NCBI GenBank assembly: GCA_002717285.1
Contig: PBDF01000011.1
Span: forward strand, 196,750 to 260,749
Reading direction: 5' to 3'
DNA: 64,000 nt
Origin: Magnetovibrio sp.
GTDB lineage: Bacteria; Pseudomonadota; Alphaproteobacteria; Rhodospirillales_A; JABHCV01
Shown: positions 19,046 to 27,307 of the stretch, in pieces
How positions within the stretch are numbered: the stretch's first letter is position 1
Layout: the number at the start of each line of letters is the position of its first letter
Made by a program: the position numbers and the translations under genes
Notes under the pieces: model-generated
Database searches by the model: none
Told to the model about the DNA's origin: nothing
What the model saw: the letters and a program-made list of their open reading frames with translations, nothing else

Positions 19046-19470
19046 TTAGCCCTCCGTTGATTAGATCTTAATAAGCATCTTGATAACAATCGGACATGCT
19101 GGATTGTGGGCATGATTCCCAATTTCAGAAATTAATTTGACTATTAATACAATGTCATAAAATAACCCAAAGTGAACTTTTATGGTTTAACAGAAGATTA
19201 ATTACCCAAAACTAAATTTAATTAACATCAAACTCAGATAAAGAGTAAAAAATAACGTTGAATAAAAACGATAATTTTAAAAGCTTAAGAGTTAAGAAAA
19301 ATAGCATTTTCCAGTATTTCTCTATAATAAAAAGCATAGAAAATAATAAATCATCGTTACGAAAGAACCTTTTAATTACCTCATATATACAATTTGGGAA
19401 GTATAGAAGAAGAGAACTGAGCAATTTTTAGTCAAAACTATGAGTAGAATGATTAATTTGGGATAATACT
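19046..19470. other. non-coding gap upstream of glutamate dehydrogenase
   Basis: A 425-bp very A/T-rich stretch. It holds the ribosome site of the dehydrogenase gene at its left end and presumably that gene's promoter. A 68-codon leftward frame inside it has low-complexity Phe/Leu/Lys composition and no homology that I recognise, so I leave it unannotated. No hairpin terminator stands out. Confidence 0.6.
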
Positions 19471-19545
19471 TGGAGCGGGCGATGAGATTCGAACTCACGA
19501 CTTCAACCTTGGCAAGGTTGCGCTCTACCCCTGAGCTACGCCCGC
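19471..19545 (-). tRNA. tRNA-Gly (anticodon GCC)
   Basis: The reverse complement folds as a complete cloverleaf of 75 nt. The acceptor GCGGGCG pairs with CGCCCGC. There is a D arm with AGCTCAGGGGTAGAGC and an anticodon arm CAACC-TTGCCAA-GGTTG exposing GCC. The T arm contains GTTCGAATC. Discriminator T is followed by an encoded CCA at 19471-19473. It stands alone between the glutamate dehydrogenase and the deacylase gene. Confidence 0.97.
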
Positions 19546-19667
19546 ATTAGTTAAAAAACGGTAACGATGCGAAATAATAGTCATAGCGGCACGCTTTGCA
19601 AGTCTTCTATTTGTTCTATTCAGTATTCTGGACTGGTTATAACTCCAAAAAACTCTATATTAAATAA

Positions 19668-20156
19668 ATGCAGTCTACACCTACTATTCTTTTCAAACGC
19701 CTAAAAGATTTAAACATAAAAATACAAACTCATACACACCCGCCGGTTTTCACTGTTAATGAGGCAAGAATTCACTGCGGACACATAGAAGGTTGCCACT
19801 GTAAAAATCTATTTTTAAAAGATAAAAAAAATATAATATACCTCATTGTTGCTAAAGACACACGTTTAATAAACTTGAAGGAACTACGAAAGAAAATTGG
19901 TTCTAGTCACTTGTCGTTTGGTAAACCAGGGCTTTTGCTGGAGGTTCTCGGTGTAAAACCGGGTTCAGTATCACCGTTAGCCCTGATAAATGACACAAAA
20001 AAACTAACTACGGTAATTCTAGATAAGGAAATGATGCAAGAGTGTCTACTAAACTTTCACCCCTTAACAAATTGCCTAACAACTTCCATTACGCCCAGAG
20101 ATTTACTGACTTTTGTTAAAAATACCGGACATTTGCCTGAATTAATAGAACTTTAG
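19668..20156 (+). CDS. YbaK/ProX-domain aminoacyl-tRNA deacylase
   Basis: A 162-residue single-domain protein of the YbaK/EbsC fold in the prolyl-tRNA editing (ProXp-ala/PrdX) branch. Visible signatures are THPPVFTVNEA, a CKNLFLKDKK strand, LRKKIGSSHLSFG and the GVKPGSVSPLALIND stretch that is typical of ProXp-ala. Such free-standing editing domains hydrolyse Ala mischarged on tRNA-Pro, complementing a ProRS without an insertion domain. It has its own transcript, starting about 120 bp right of tRNA-Gly. No unusual residues are seen. Confidence 0.88.
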   Translation: MQSTPTILFKRLKDLNIKIQTHTHPPVFTVNEARIHCGHIEGCHCKNLFLKDKKNIIYLIVAKDTRLINLKELRKKIGSSHLSFGKPGLLLEVLGVKPGSVSPLALINDTKKLTTVILDKEMMQECLLNFHPLTNCLTTSITPRDLLTFVKNTGHLPELIEL

Positions 20157-20244
20157 AGACTAATATTTCTTACCACCCCCTTGCAGTAAGTTGCTAAAAT
20201 GGCCCATTATAATTGCGAACACATGAACACCTTGAGAGCTCAAA

Positions 20245-21156
20245 ATGATAATTGAAGAAGACGGAACAACCATCAGTACTTCCAACTCAACCCAAGTCAT
20301 TAAAGAAGGTAACATGGCTAGTTTTGTTGCGGACGTTGTTGAGGAATCTAAAAACATTCCAATAATAGTAGAATTTTATATATCTCATAGTGATACCGGT
20401 AATAAATTTTCACAAATCCTAGAAAAAATTGTTACTCAGCTAGGAGGAATAGTTAAGCTAGTAAAGCTCAATTTGGAGGAAAACCGTCAACTAGCAGCCC
20501 AACTCCAAGTTCAGACAGCACCGACCGTTTTTGGTTTTAAAAATGGTCAGCCCATAGATGCATTTGCGGGACCACAACCTGAAAGTCAGATCAAAGCGTT
20601 TATCAAGCGCCTCACTGGAAATACAAAAACACCTATGGATGAAGTCCTTGATCAGGCTGAACAACTAATTGAGGAGGGTGACCCAGAACAAGCCAAAATA
20701 TTATATAGTCAAATCTTAGCTCAAGATGATACAAATGGAACTGCAACAAGTGGCCTAATAAGATGTTATGTTGCTACAGGAGAAATAGATAAGGCAACAA
20801 GCTTTGCAGCAAACCTTCAAGGAGCTTTGTTAAATCATCCGGAAGTTCAGGCAGCACGTTCCGCACTAGAACTAGCAAAAGCAAGTGAAGCAAGCGGAGA
20901 TATTCAAGAATATATCTCTAAGCTTGAGGTTAATAACAATGATCATCAAGCGCGTTTTGATTTAGCAATTTGCTTGTACGGTAGCGGACAATCAAAACAG
21001 GCACTTGACGAATTACTAAAGATTATTCGCATTGATAGAAACTGGAATGATGAAGCTGCACGAAAACAAATGATCAAAATTTTTGAAGCACTAGGCGCTG
21101 ATAACCCTGTTACGATACAAGCACGACGAGATCTATCGACAATATTATTTTCTTAA
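20245..21156 (+). CDS. CnoX/YbbN-like thioredoxin-TPR co-chaperone
   Basis: 303 residues: an N-terminal thioredoxin fold (residues 20-130) with TAPTVFGFKNGQ as the cis-Pro loop, followed by tetratricopeptide-like helices to the end. CnoX holds unfolding or oxidised proteins and hands them to GroEL or DnaK. Where thioredoxins carry WCxxC, this protein reads YISHSDTGNK, so both active-site cysteines are missing and a redox role is unlikely. It precedes the Lon-N gene by 16 bp, the standard alphaproteobacterial order. An internal ATG near 20314 (MASFVADVV) is an alternative start. Confidence 0.85.
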   Translation: MIIEEDGTTISTSNSTQVIKEGNMASFVADVVEESKNIPIIVEFYISHSDTGNKFSQILEKIVTQLGGIVKLVKLNLEENRQLAAQLQVQTAPTVFGFKNGQPIDAFAGPQPESQIKAFIKRLTGNTKTPMDEVLDQAEQLIEEGDPEQAKILYSQILAQDDTNGTATSGLIRCYVATGEIDKATSFAANLQGALLNHPEVQAARSALELAKASEASGDIQEYISKLEVNNNDHQARFDLAICLYGSGQSKQALDELLKIIRIDRNWNDEAARKQMIKIFEALGADNPVTIQARRDLSTILFS

Positions 21157-21172
21157 AAATGGTAAAAAAGCA

Positions 21173-21844
21173 ATGATCAAAGCATTTGGAGATGTTAACT
21201 TTAAAACCCTACCTGAGAGCTTACCACTATTCCCATTGAGTGGGGCCTTGTTGTTGCCTCACGGCCACCTACCTTTGAATATATTTGAACCGCGCTACCT
21301 TAGCATGACAGAAGATGCACTTAGTAGTGGGCGATTAATTGGCATAATACAACCAGAAAAATCATATACTGATCCGGTTCCAGATAACGAGACACTTTAC
21401 CCAGTAGGTTGCTGCGGGCAGATTGTATCCTTTGAAGAAACTGAAGCAGGAAACCTATTCATAGCACTGAAAGGTCTTTGCCGTTTTAAACTTGGTGAAG
21501 AACTTGAAAAAAAAAGAGGCTATCGTAGATCAATAGTTGATTTTACTCCGTATATTAGGGATTTTCAGGAAGATACTAGCAAGATTAACGATAGGCTCCG
21601 CCTACTAGATGCAGTAAAACAATATTTTGTTTTAAAAAATATTGATGTTGATTGGGAAGCAATTAAAGCTGCTGCTGATGAAACACTCGTTACCTCACTC
21701 TCAATGATTTGTCCTTTTGAGTCACGGGAAAAACAAGCGTTACTTGAAACTCAAAATATGAGCGAACGAAGTAAACTACTTACGTCATTAATCGAAATGG
21801 AGCTACACAGTAGTAATTACCAAACAGGTTCTTTTCAACATTAA
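21173..21844 (+). CDS. Lon N-terminal (substrate-binding) domain protein
   Basis: 223 residues matching only the PUA-like LON N-terminal domain: [26 protein letters not shown] at the start and a helical tail, with no ATPase or protease part. These stand-alone proteins are widespread in Alphaproteobacteria; the function is not settled. It sits 16 bp after the CnoX-like gene and is followed by Trm112 and DUF971, all in one direction, so it is probably part of a small housekeeping operon. Confidence 0.88.
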   Translation: MIKAFGDVNFKTLPESLPLFPLSGALLLPHGHLPLNIFEPRYLSMTEDALSSGRLIGIIQPEKSYTDPVPDNETLYPVGCCGQIVSFEETEAGNLFIALKGLCRFKLGEELEKKRGYRRSIVDFTPYIRDFQEDTSKINDRLRLLDAVKQYFVLKNIDVDWEAIKAAADETLVTSLSMICPFESREKQALLETQNMSERSKLLTSLIEMELHSSNYQTGSFQH

Positions 21845-21893
21845 ATTCAAAGTAAATAACCTTTATCAGAGACAAATATTTTGGAGAGTCGAA

Positions 21894-22079
21894 GTGAAGT
21901 CAAACAAGATTGACCCTAAGCTACTTGAAATACTTGTGTGTCCACTCACAAAAGGAACCCTTACTTTGGACGAAACGGCCGAAGAATTAATTAGCAAAAA
22001 AGCGCAATTAGCATATCCGATACGTGATGGCATACCTATAATGCTGATTAACGAAGCACGACAAATTAAAAATTCATAA
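21894..22079 (+). CDS. Trm112/YcaR-family small protein
   Basis: A 61-residue protein starting at GTG 21894 with GGAGAG as ribosome site. It contains [14 protein letters not shown] and [12 protein letters not shown], the conserved core of the YcaR/Trm112 family. Eukaryotic Trm112 activates several methyltransferases; the bacterial role is less clear. The usual zinc-knuckle CPxC is reduced to a single Cys (CPLTKG), so metal binding of the standard type is unlikely. It lies in a row with Lon-N and DUF971. Confidence 0.85.
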   Translation: MKSNKIDPKLLEILVCPLTKGTLTLDETAEELISKKAQLAYPIRDGIPIMLINEARQIKNS

Positions 22080-22089
22080 TGCAAAACTC

Positions 22090-22461
22090 ATGAATGATTT
22101 TTCCCAAAACCACAAACCGACTGAAATCCGAGTCAAAAAAGAGGAGAAGGTTCTAGAAGTTGATTTTGAAGACGGAGCTAGTTTCAGACTACCCGCTGAA
22201 TTGTTGAGGGTTGAAAGCCCATCAGCAGAAGTACAAGGCCACGGTCCATCACAGAAAAAAGTAGTGGCAGGACGCCGTCACGTTGGCATATTGGGGGTTG
22301 AAACTGTTGGTAATTATGCCATTGCAATACAATTTGACGACTTGCACGATAGCGGCATTTATACTTGGGATTGTCTATATGATTTTGGAGAAAATCAAGA
22401 AGTAATCTGGCAAGCTTATTTGGACGAACTAACCAAAAAAGGGCTAAGCAGAGATCCTTAG
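22090..22461 (+). CDS. DUF971 protein (gamma-butyrobetaine hydroxylase-like N-terminal domain)
   Basis: 123 residues consisting of the DUF971 domain: EIRVKKEEKVLEVDFEDG, FRLPAELLRVESPSAEVQGH, GVETVGNYAIAIQFDDLHDSGIYTWDCLYDFG. The family is also found as the N-terminal part of gamma-butyrobetaine hydroxylases and is connected to Fe-S or Trm112-neighbouring genes, but the role of the free-standing form is not established. It starts 10 bp after the Trm112 gene and overlaps the convergent ubiquinone hydroxylase gene by 4 bases. Confidence 0.9.
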   Translation: MNDFSQNHKPTEIRVKKEEKVLEVDFEDGASFRLPAELLRVESPSAEVQGHGPSQKKVVAGRRHVGILGVETVGNYAIAIQFDDLHDSGIYTWDCLYDFGENQEVIWQAYLDELTKKGLSRDP

Positions 22462-23678
22462 AGAGAGTCGCCACGCATTAAACGTGGTAAATCACCCACC
22501 ATTCCCATAGCAAGTTTCATAAACAATTTTTTTAAGGGTGGAAACATATTTACTGATGCCAAGCCTAAGTCACGAGCAATGCGTATAGGCTCAACATCAT
22601 TTGAAAATAAGCGATTAAGCATATCAGTACTGGCTAACATCAAGGTGTTATCAAAACGTCTTCTTCGTTCATAAGAATTTAAAATTGTAGCATCACCTGG
22701 TTCCAAACCTAATCGCTTGCCGTCTGTTAATAGTTCAGCTAAGACGGCAATATCGCGTAAGCCCATGTTCAAGCCTTGTCCAGCAATAGGGTGTATTCCA
22801 TGATAAGCATCACCAACAAGAGCCAAACGCTGATCCACGGCACGTTCCGCAAATTGAAGAGCAAGTGGATAAGACCAACGAGGTCCTACAACTTTCAACT
22901 CACCCAAAAAATTACCAAATCGTTTTTTTAACTCGATAAGAAAATCAGCTTCACCCAAACCCATTATCTGCATCACCAAATCTTTACGTTCAGTCCAAAC
23001 AATAGAGGAATGATTATTTTGCAAAGGCAAAATTGCAAAGGGGCCTGAGGGAAGAAAGTGTTCATGTGCCACTTGATCATGAGATAGTTCATGAGCCACT
23101 GTACATACGATACCACATTGTTTGTAAGGCCAACTTGTAAGTTTTATTCCAGCTTTGTCTCGTGTGGGAGATCGACGGCCTTCTGCGCCAACGATTAGTT
23201 TTGCCGTCACTATCTTTCCATCTGCCAGGGTTGCCTGCACATCTCCGGAATTTCGTTCGACATTGGTTATGGTATTTGGGGCTAATAGAGTAAGGTTCTC
23301 AAGCATATCAAATCTAGCAACAAGAGATTTACGAAAGTTGCGATTTTCAACCATATACCCAAAGGCTTCTGTTTCAACGTCCTTATGATCAAAATGCAAG
23401 AAGAAAATTGAGTCGGCATCAGATACACGAATTTCTTTAATTGGAGATGCTTCAGGTTCGATTTTTTTCCAAAGCCCGAGACTATTTAGTGCCTTTTTAG
23501 AAGAGATAGCTATTGCTGCTGCTCGACCATCGAAACCTGCATCAACAACATCTTTTTGAGACAAGTTGTCAACGACAGCAACAGTCAGCCCTCCCTCAAC
23601 CAAACCAACTGCAAGACTTCCACCAACCAAGCCACCCCCAGCAATCAGTACGTCTACTTCCAGATTCCCAAAGGCCAT
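22458..23678 (-). CDS. UbiH/UbiF/COQ6-family FAD-dependent hydroxylase
   Basis: The open frame extends to 23834, but the extra 52 residues are lysine/phenylalanine-rich and unlike the family. The ATG at 23678 (MAFGNLEVDVL) with GGAGA eight bases upstream is the better start, giving 406 residues. The motifs are complete: the FAD Rossmann motif LIAGGGLVGGSLA, the middle VGAEGRRSPTR, and the late GDAYHGIHPIAGQGLNMGLRD. The family hydroxylates the ubiquinone ring at the membrane; which carbon cannot be assigned, since alphaproteobacterial UbiH/UbiF/UbiL/UbiM members interchange. It is divergent from glnK. Confidence 0.88.
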   Translation of the reverse strand: MAFGNLEVDVLIAGGGLVGGSLAVGLVEGGLTVAVVDNLSQKDVVDAGFDGRAAAIAISSKKALNSLGLWKKIEPEASPIKEIRVSDADSIFFLHFDHKDVETEAFGYMVENRNFRKSLVARFDMLENLTLLAPNTITNVERNSGDVQATLADGKIVTAKLIVGAEGRRSPTRDKAGIKLTSWPYKQCGIVCTVAHELSHDQVAHEHFLPSGPFAILPLQNNHSSIVWTERKDLVMQIMGLGEADFLIELKKRFGNFLGELKVVGPRWSYPLALQFAERAVDQRLALVGDAYHGIHPIAGQGLNMGLRDIAVLAELLTDGKRLGLEPGDATILNSYERRRRFDNTLMLASTDMLNRLFSNDVEPIRIARDLGLASVNMFPPLKKLFMKLAMGMVGDLPRLMRGDSL

Positions 23679-23817
23679 GTTATATATCTCCAAATAATGG
23701 TTAAAAAATAAGCATTTATAAAATTTGCCTAATTTTAAGGCATATTTTATCTTAATTAGTTTGCTTATATTAGTAAACGTACCTCGGAAGCACATGAAAT
23801 AAAAGGATTTATTATAA

Positions 23818-24255
<438 letters not shown>

Positions 24256-24270
24256 AGGCAGGAGAAAAAA

Positions 24271-25581
24271 ATGAGTTACCCTTCTTTCAAAAAAATCACA
24301 TTCACAGCCATTGCTGTGTGCTTATCAATTTTTACTAGTTCATCAGCTGAAGCCGAAAGCCTCACAGAAACACAATATATTTTTAATACTCTCTCGTTTC
24401 TGGTTCACGGATTTCTAGTCATGTTCATGGCTGCTGGCTTTGCAATGTTAGAATCTGGTCTTGTACGATCCAAAAATACTGCCACTATTTGCCTTAAAAA
24501 TATTGCACTCTACTCAATTGCTGGGCTTGTGTTTTATCTAATTGGTTATAATTTAATGTATCTAGATGTTGACGGTGGTTTTTTTGGTGGCGTACAAATT
24601 TGGTCCGGTGATAATACTGAAGCTATTGCTGGAAAATTTGACTCTGGATATGCAGCTGAGTCCGATTGGTTTTTTCAGATGGTTTTTGTAGCAACTGCTT
24701 CATCAATTGTTTCTGGCACACTTGCCGAAAGAATCAAATTGTGGCCCTTCCTGGCTTTTGTCGTTCTGTTATCGGCCATTATTTATCCAATACAAGGTTC
24801 ATGGCAATGGGGAGGAGGTTGGCTATCTGAAGCCGGGTTTTCTGACTTTGCCGGATCAACTCTCGTCCATTCTGTAGGTGGTTGGGCTGCTCTTACTGGT
24901 GCCATAATACTTGGAGCCAGAAAAGGTAAATATCAATCTGATGGAAGTATTCAACCAATGCCTGGGGCTAACCTACCACTCGCAACTCTAGGTACTTTTA
25001 TATTATGGCTTGGCTGGTTTGGATTTAATGGCGGATCACAATTAGCATTGGGCAGTGCTGCAGATGCTATTGCGATTGCTACCATCTACATTAATACAAA
25101 CATATCTGCTGTAGGTGGTGTTTTAGCTTCTATGGTTCTAACCCAATTAATCTACAAAAAAGTTGATTTATCAATGGCACTCAATGGTGCTATTGCTGGA
25201 CTTGTCTCAATTACTGCAGGTCCTGATACCCCCTCTATGGGCCAAGCTTTTTTAATCGGTGCTGTTGGAGGTTCGATAGTAGTTATTTTAGTACCAATCT
25301 TAGACAAGTTTAAAATCGATGATGTAGTAGGTGCAATTCCAGCTCACTTAGGTGCAGGAATATGGGGGACACTAGCAGTACCTTTAACTAATCAAGACAT
25401 CAGTTTCATGGCCCAGATTACTGGAGTTGTATCTATCGGCATTTTTGTCATCATTTTATCTAGTCTAGTTTGGTTAATGCTTAAGTACACAATAGGTATT
25501 AGAGTTTCTGAAGAAGAAGAATTGGATGGTCTTGACAAAACAGAGCTTGGCATGGAGGCATATCCAGAATTTTCAAAATGA
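24271..25581 (+). CDS. amtB: ammonium transporter AmtB
   Basis: 436 residues. An N-terminal signal peptide (residues 1-28, ending SSAEA) precedes the Amt core of about eleven helices. Visible family features are FMAAGFAMLESGLVRSKN, AGSTLVHSVGGWAAL (first pore His), GWFGFNGGSQL and AHLGAGIWGTLAV (second pore His). It conducts ammonium/ammonia across the inner membrane under GlnK control; glnK is directly upstream and probably in the same transcript. A strong terminator follows at 25638-25666. Confidence 0.96.
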   Translation: MSYPSFKKITFTAIAVCLSIFTSSSAEAESLTETQYIFNTLSFLVHGFLVMFMAAGFAMLESGLVRSKNTATICLKNIALYSIAGLVFYLIGYNLMYLDVDGGFFGGVQIWSGDNTEAIAGKFDSGYAAESDWFFQMVFVATASSIVSGTLAERIKLWPFLAFVVLLSAIIYPIQGSWQWGGGWLSEAGFSDFAGSTLVHSVGGWAALTGAIILGARKGKYQSDGSIQPMPGANLPLATLGTFILWLGWFGFNGGSQLALGSAADAIAIATIYINTNISAVGGVLASMVLTQLIYKKVDLSMALNGAIAGLVSITAGPDTPSMGQAFLIGAVGGSIVVILVPILDKFKIDDVVGAIPAHLGAGIWGTLAVPLTNQDISFMAQITGVVSIGIFVIILSSLVWLMLKYTIGIRVSEEEELDGLDKTELGMEAYPEFSK

Positions 25582-25637
25582 TATCGTGATATTTTACTCT
25601 CAACACTTTTCTTACTTTAAGACGCAGTAAATAGTAT

Positions 25638-25670
25638 GGCCCACAAGTTAAACCAACTTGTGGGTCTTTA
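25638..25670 (+). terminator. rho-independent terminator after amtB
   Basis: A 10-bp perfect stem CCCACAAGTT / AACTTGTGGG, extended by a G-T and a G-C pair at the base, with a 5-base AAACC loop and followed by TCTTTA. It lies about 60 bp after the amtB stop and separates glnK-amtB from the second amt gene. Confidence 0.85.
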
Positions 25671-25711
25671 TTGCTGAATTTTTAGGCTTTAATCCTATAA
25701 TTGCCACTTTT

Positions 25712-25730
25712 AAAGGCAGTTACTGCCTTT
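25712..25730. repeat. 19-bp dyad upstream of second amt gene
   Basis: AAAGGCAGT-T-ACTGCCTTT is a perfect 9-bp inverted repeat around one central base. Further partial copies of the AAAGGCA/TGCCTTT half site lie just upstream (AGGCTTT at 25684-25690 and TGCCACTTT at 25702-25710). The one-base centre suits a dimeric protein operator better than a hairpin. It stands 77 bp before the sigma-54-like element, roughly where an enhancer site could lie. It does not match the NtrC consensus GCAC-N5-7-GTGC. Confidence 0.4.
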
Positions 25731-25806
25731 CCACATAAAAATTTCTAACTTCTCAAAACACTATTTTCTCCCCAATAACTGAGCCTTTTGCATCATTTTA
25801 AGTGAT

Positions 25807-25822
25807 TGGCACGATTCTTGAG
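25807..25822 (+). promoter_or_regulatory. sigma-54-type -24/-12 element before second amt gene
   Basis: TGGCACG, four spacer bases, TTGAG: the same match and the same -12 deviation (A for C) as the element before glnK, 59 bp upstream of the second amt ATG. Two near-identical sites before two nitrogen transport units make chance unlikely. The gene's ribosome site GGAGGGA follows at 25871-25877. Confidence 0.55.
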
Positions 25823-25880
25823 CTTAATCAAATAAGGATTAAACTTTTATGAAAAACTAAATCTTCTATGGAGGGATAAA

Positions 25881-27110
25881 ATGGATGCAATTAAATCAGG
25901 GGCAGATGTTTTTTTCGTACTTATTGGTGCCGTAATGGTTTTAGCAATGCATTGTGGATTTGCTTTTCTTGAAGTGGGCACTGTTCGAAAGAAAAATCAA
26001 GTAAATGCGCTAGTCAAAATTATTGTTGATCTTTCCGTCTCAACAGTAGTTTATTTTTTTATAGGTTACATGGTTGCTTACGGTGTTAATTTTATGTTTT
26101 CCGCAAAGCAACTTGTAGGAAACACAGGCGAAGGGTATCAGTTCGCTAAAAGTGGTTATGATTTAGTCAAATTTTTCTTTCTTATGACGTTTGCGGCTGC
26201 CATACCTGCTATTATTTCAGGAGGAATTGCGGAACGTGCCAAATTCTGGCCACAACTAGCGGCTACTGCCATTATTGTAGGTGCTATCTATCCAATTTTT
26301 GAGGGAATGATTTGGGGCTCGCGATTTGGCTATCAAGAATGGTCTGTTGATACTTTTGGATTTGCTTTTCATGACTTTGCAGGCTCTGTGGTTGTTCATG
26401 CTGTCGGAGGTTGGCTTGCATTAGGCGCTGTCATCATTCTTGGTGCACGCTTGGGACGTTATGGCAAGAATGGCAACGTAATAGGGATTCCCCCATCCAA
26501 TATCCCCTTTTTAGCCCTTGGATCTTGGATACTTTCAGTCGGCTGGTTTGGTTTTAATGTAATGAGCGCACAGAGTCTTGAGGGAGTGACCGGCTTAGTT
26601 GCAATGAATTCATTAATGGCTATGGCTGGTGGGATTATTGCAGCGATGATAATGGGACGTAATGATCCTGGATTTGTGCATAACGGTGCTTTAGCTGGAT
26701 TGGTCGCCATTTGTGCTGGATCAGACTTGATGCATCCGATTGGTGCTCTATTCACAGGGGTTGCGGCGGGGTCGCTTTTTGTATGGGGATTTAAGCAATG
26801 TCAGGACCAATGGAAAATTGACGATGTTCTTGGGGTGTGGCCTTTACATGGCATGTGCGGCATGTGGGGTGGAATTGCTGCTGGTATATTTGGCCTTGAG
26901 TCAATGGGGGGTATTGGTGGTGTTAGTTTCACCGCTCAATTAATAGGAACTACATGCGGGGTTTCTTTTGCAAGTATTTGCGGATTTATAATATATGGAC
27001 TTCTAAAAACTACAGTAGGCATTCGCCTGAATCAAGATCAAGAGTATCAGGGAGCCGACCTATCACTTCATCAAATAAGCGCCTATCCTGAAGATGATAT
27101 ACAGCGCTAG
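25881..27110 (+). CDS. second ammonium transporter (Amt family)
   Basis: 409 residues, about eleven hydrophobic helices, no cleavable signal peptide. Core motifs are LAMHCGFAFLEVGTVRKKNQ, AGSVVVHAVGGWLALG (pore His), GWFGFNVMSAQ and VWPLHGMCGMWGGIAAG (second pore His). It differs clearly from the upstream amtB, so the pair is not a recent duplication but two Amt subfamilies side by side. It has its own sigma-54-like promoter and a strong ribosome site, and lies beyond the amtB terminator, so it is probably regulated separately from glnK-amtB though by the same nitrogen system. Confidence 0.94.
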   Translation: MDAIKSGADVFFVLIGAVMVLAMHCGFAFLEVGTVRKKNQVNALVKIIVDLSVSTVVYFFIGYMVAYGVNFMFSAKQLVGNTGEGYQFAKSGYDLVKFFFLMTFAAAIPAIISGGIAERAKFWPQLAATAIIVGAIYPIFEGMIWGSRFGYQEWSVDTFGFAFHDFAGSVVVHAVGGWLALGAVIILGARLGRYGKNGNVIGIPPSNIPFLALGSWILSVGWFGFNVMSAQSLEGVTGLVAMNSLMAMAGGIIAAMIMGRNDPGFVHNGALAGLVAICAGSDLMHPIGALFTGVAAGSLFVWGFKQCQDQWKIDDVLGVWPLHGMCGMWGGIAAGIFGLESMGGIGGVSFTAQLIGTTCGVSFASICGFIIYGLLKTTVGIRLNQDQEYQGADLSLHQISAYPEDDIQR

Positions 27111-27307
27111 AACTGCATAGAAACTTCAACACTATACTACCTTGAAAATATTTAATTTATAAAAAATGAATAGTCAGTAATCAAAATAGAAAAATTAAAA
27201 TCTATCACTTGCGTATTATCATTTTCAAACTGTCTCAACTAATTTTGCTGATTTCATAATAATGCACGTTAATATCTTGTAAATACTGGTGCCTTAAAAC
27301 CTAGATT

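Noticed and set aside
19218..19424. 68-codon leftward frame between glutamate dehydrogenase and tRNA-Gly
   Set aside because: Phe/Leu/Lys-rich composition typical of translated A/T-rich DNA; no ribosome site and no recognisable family.
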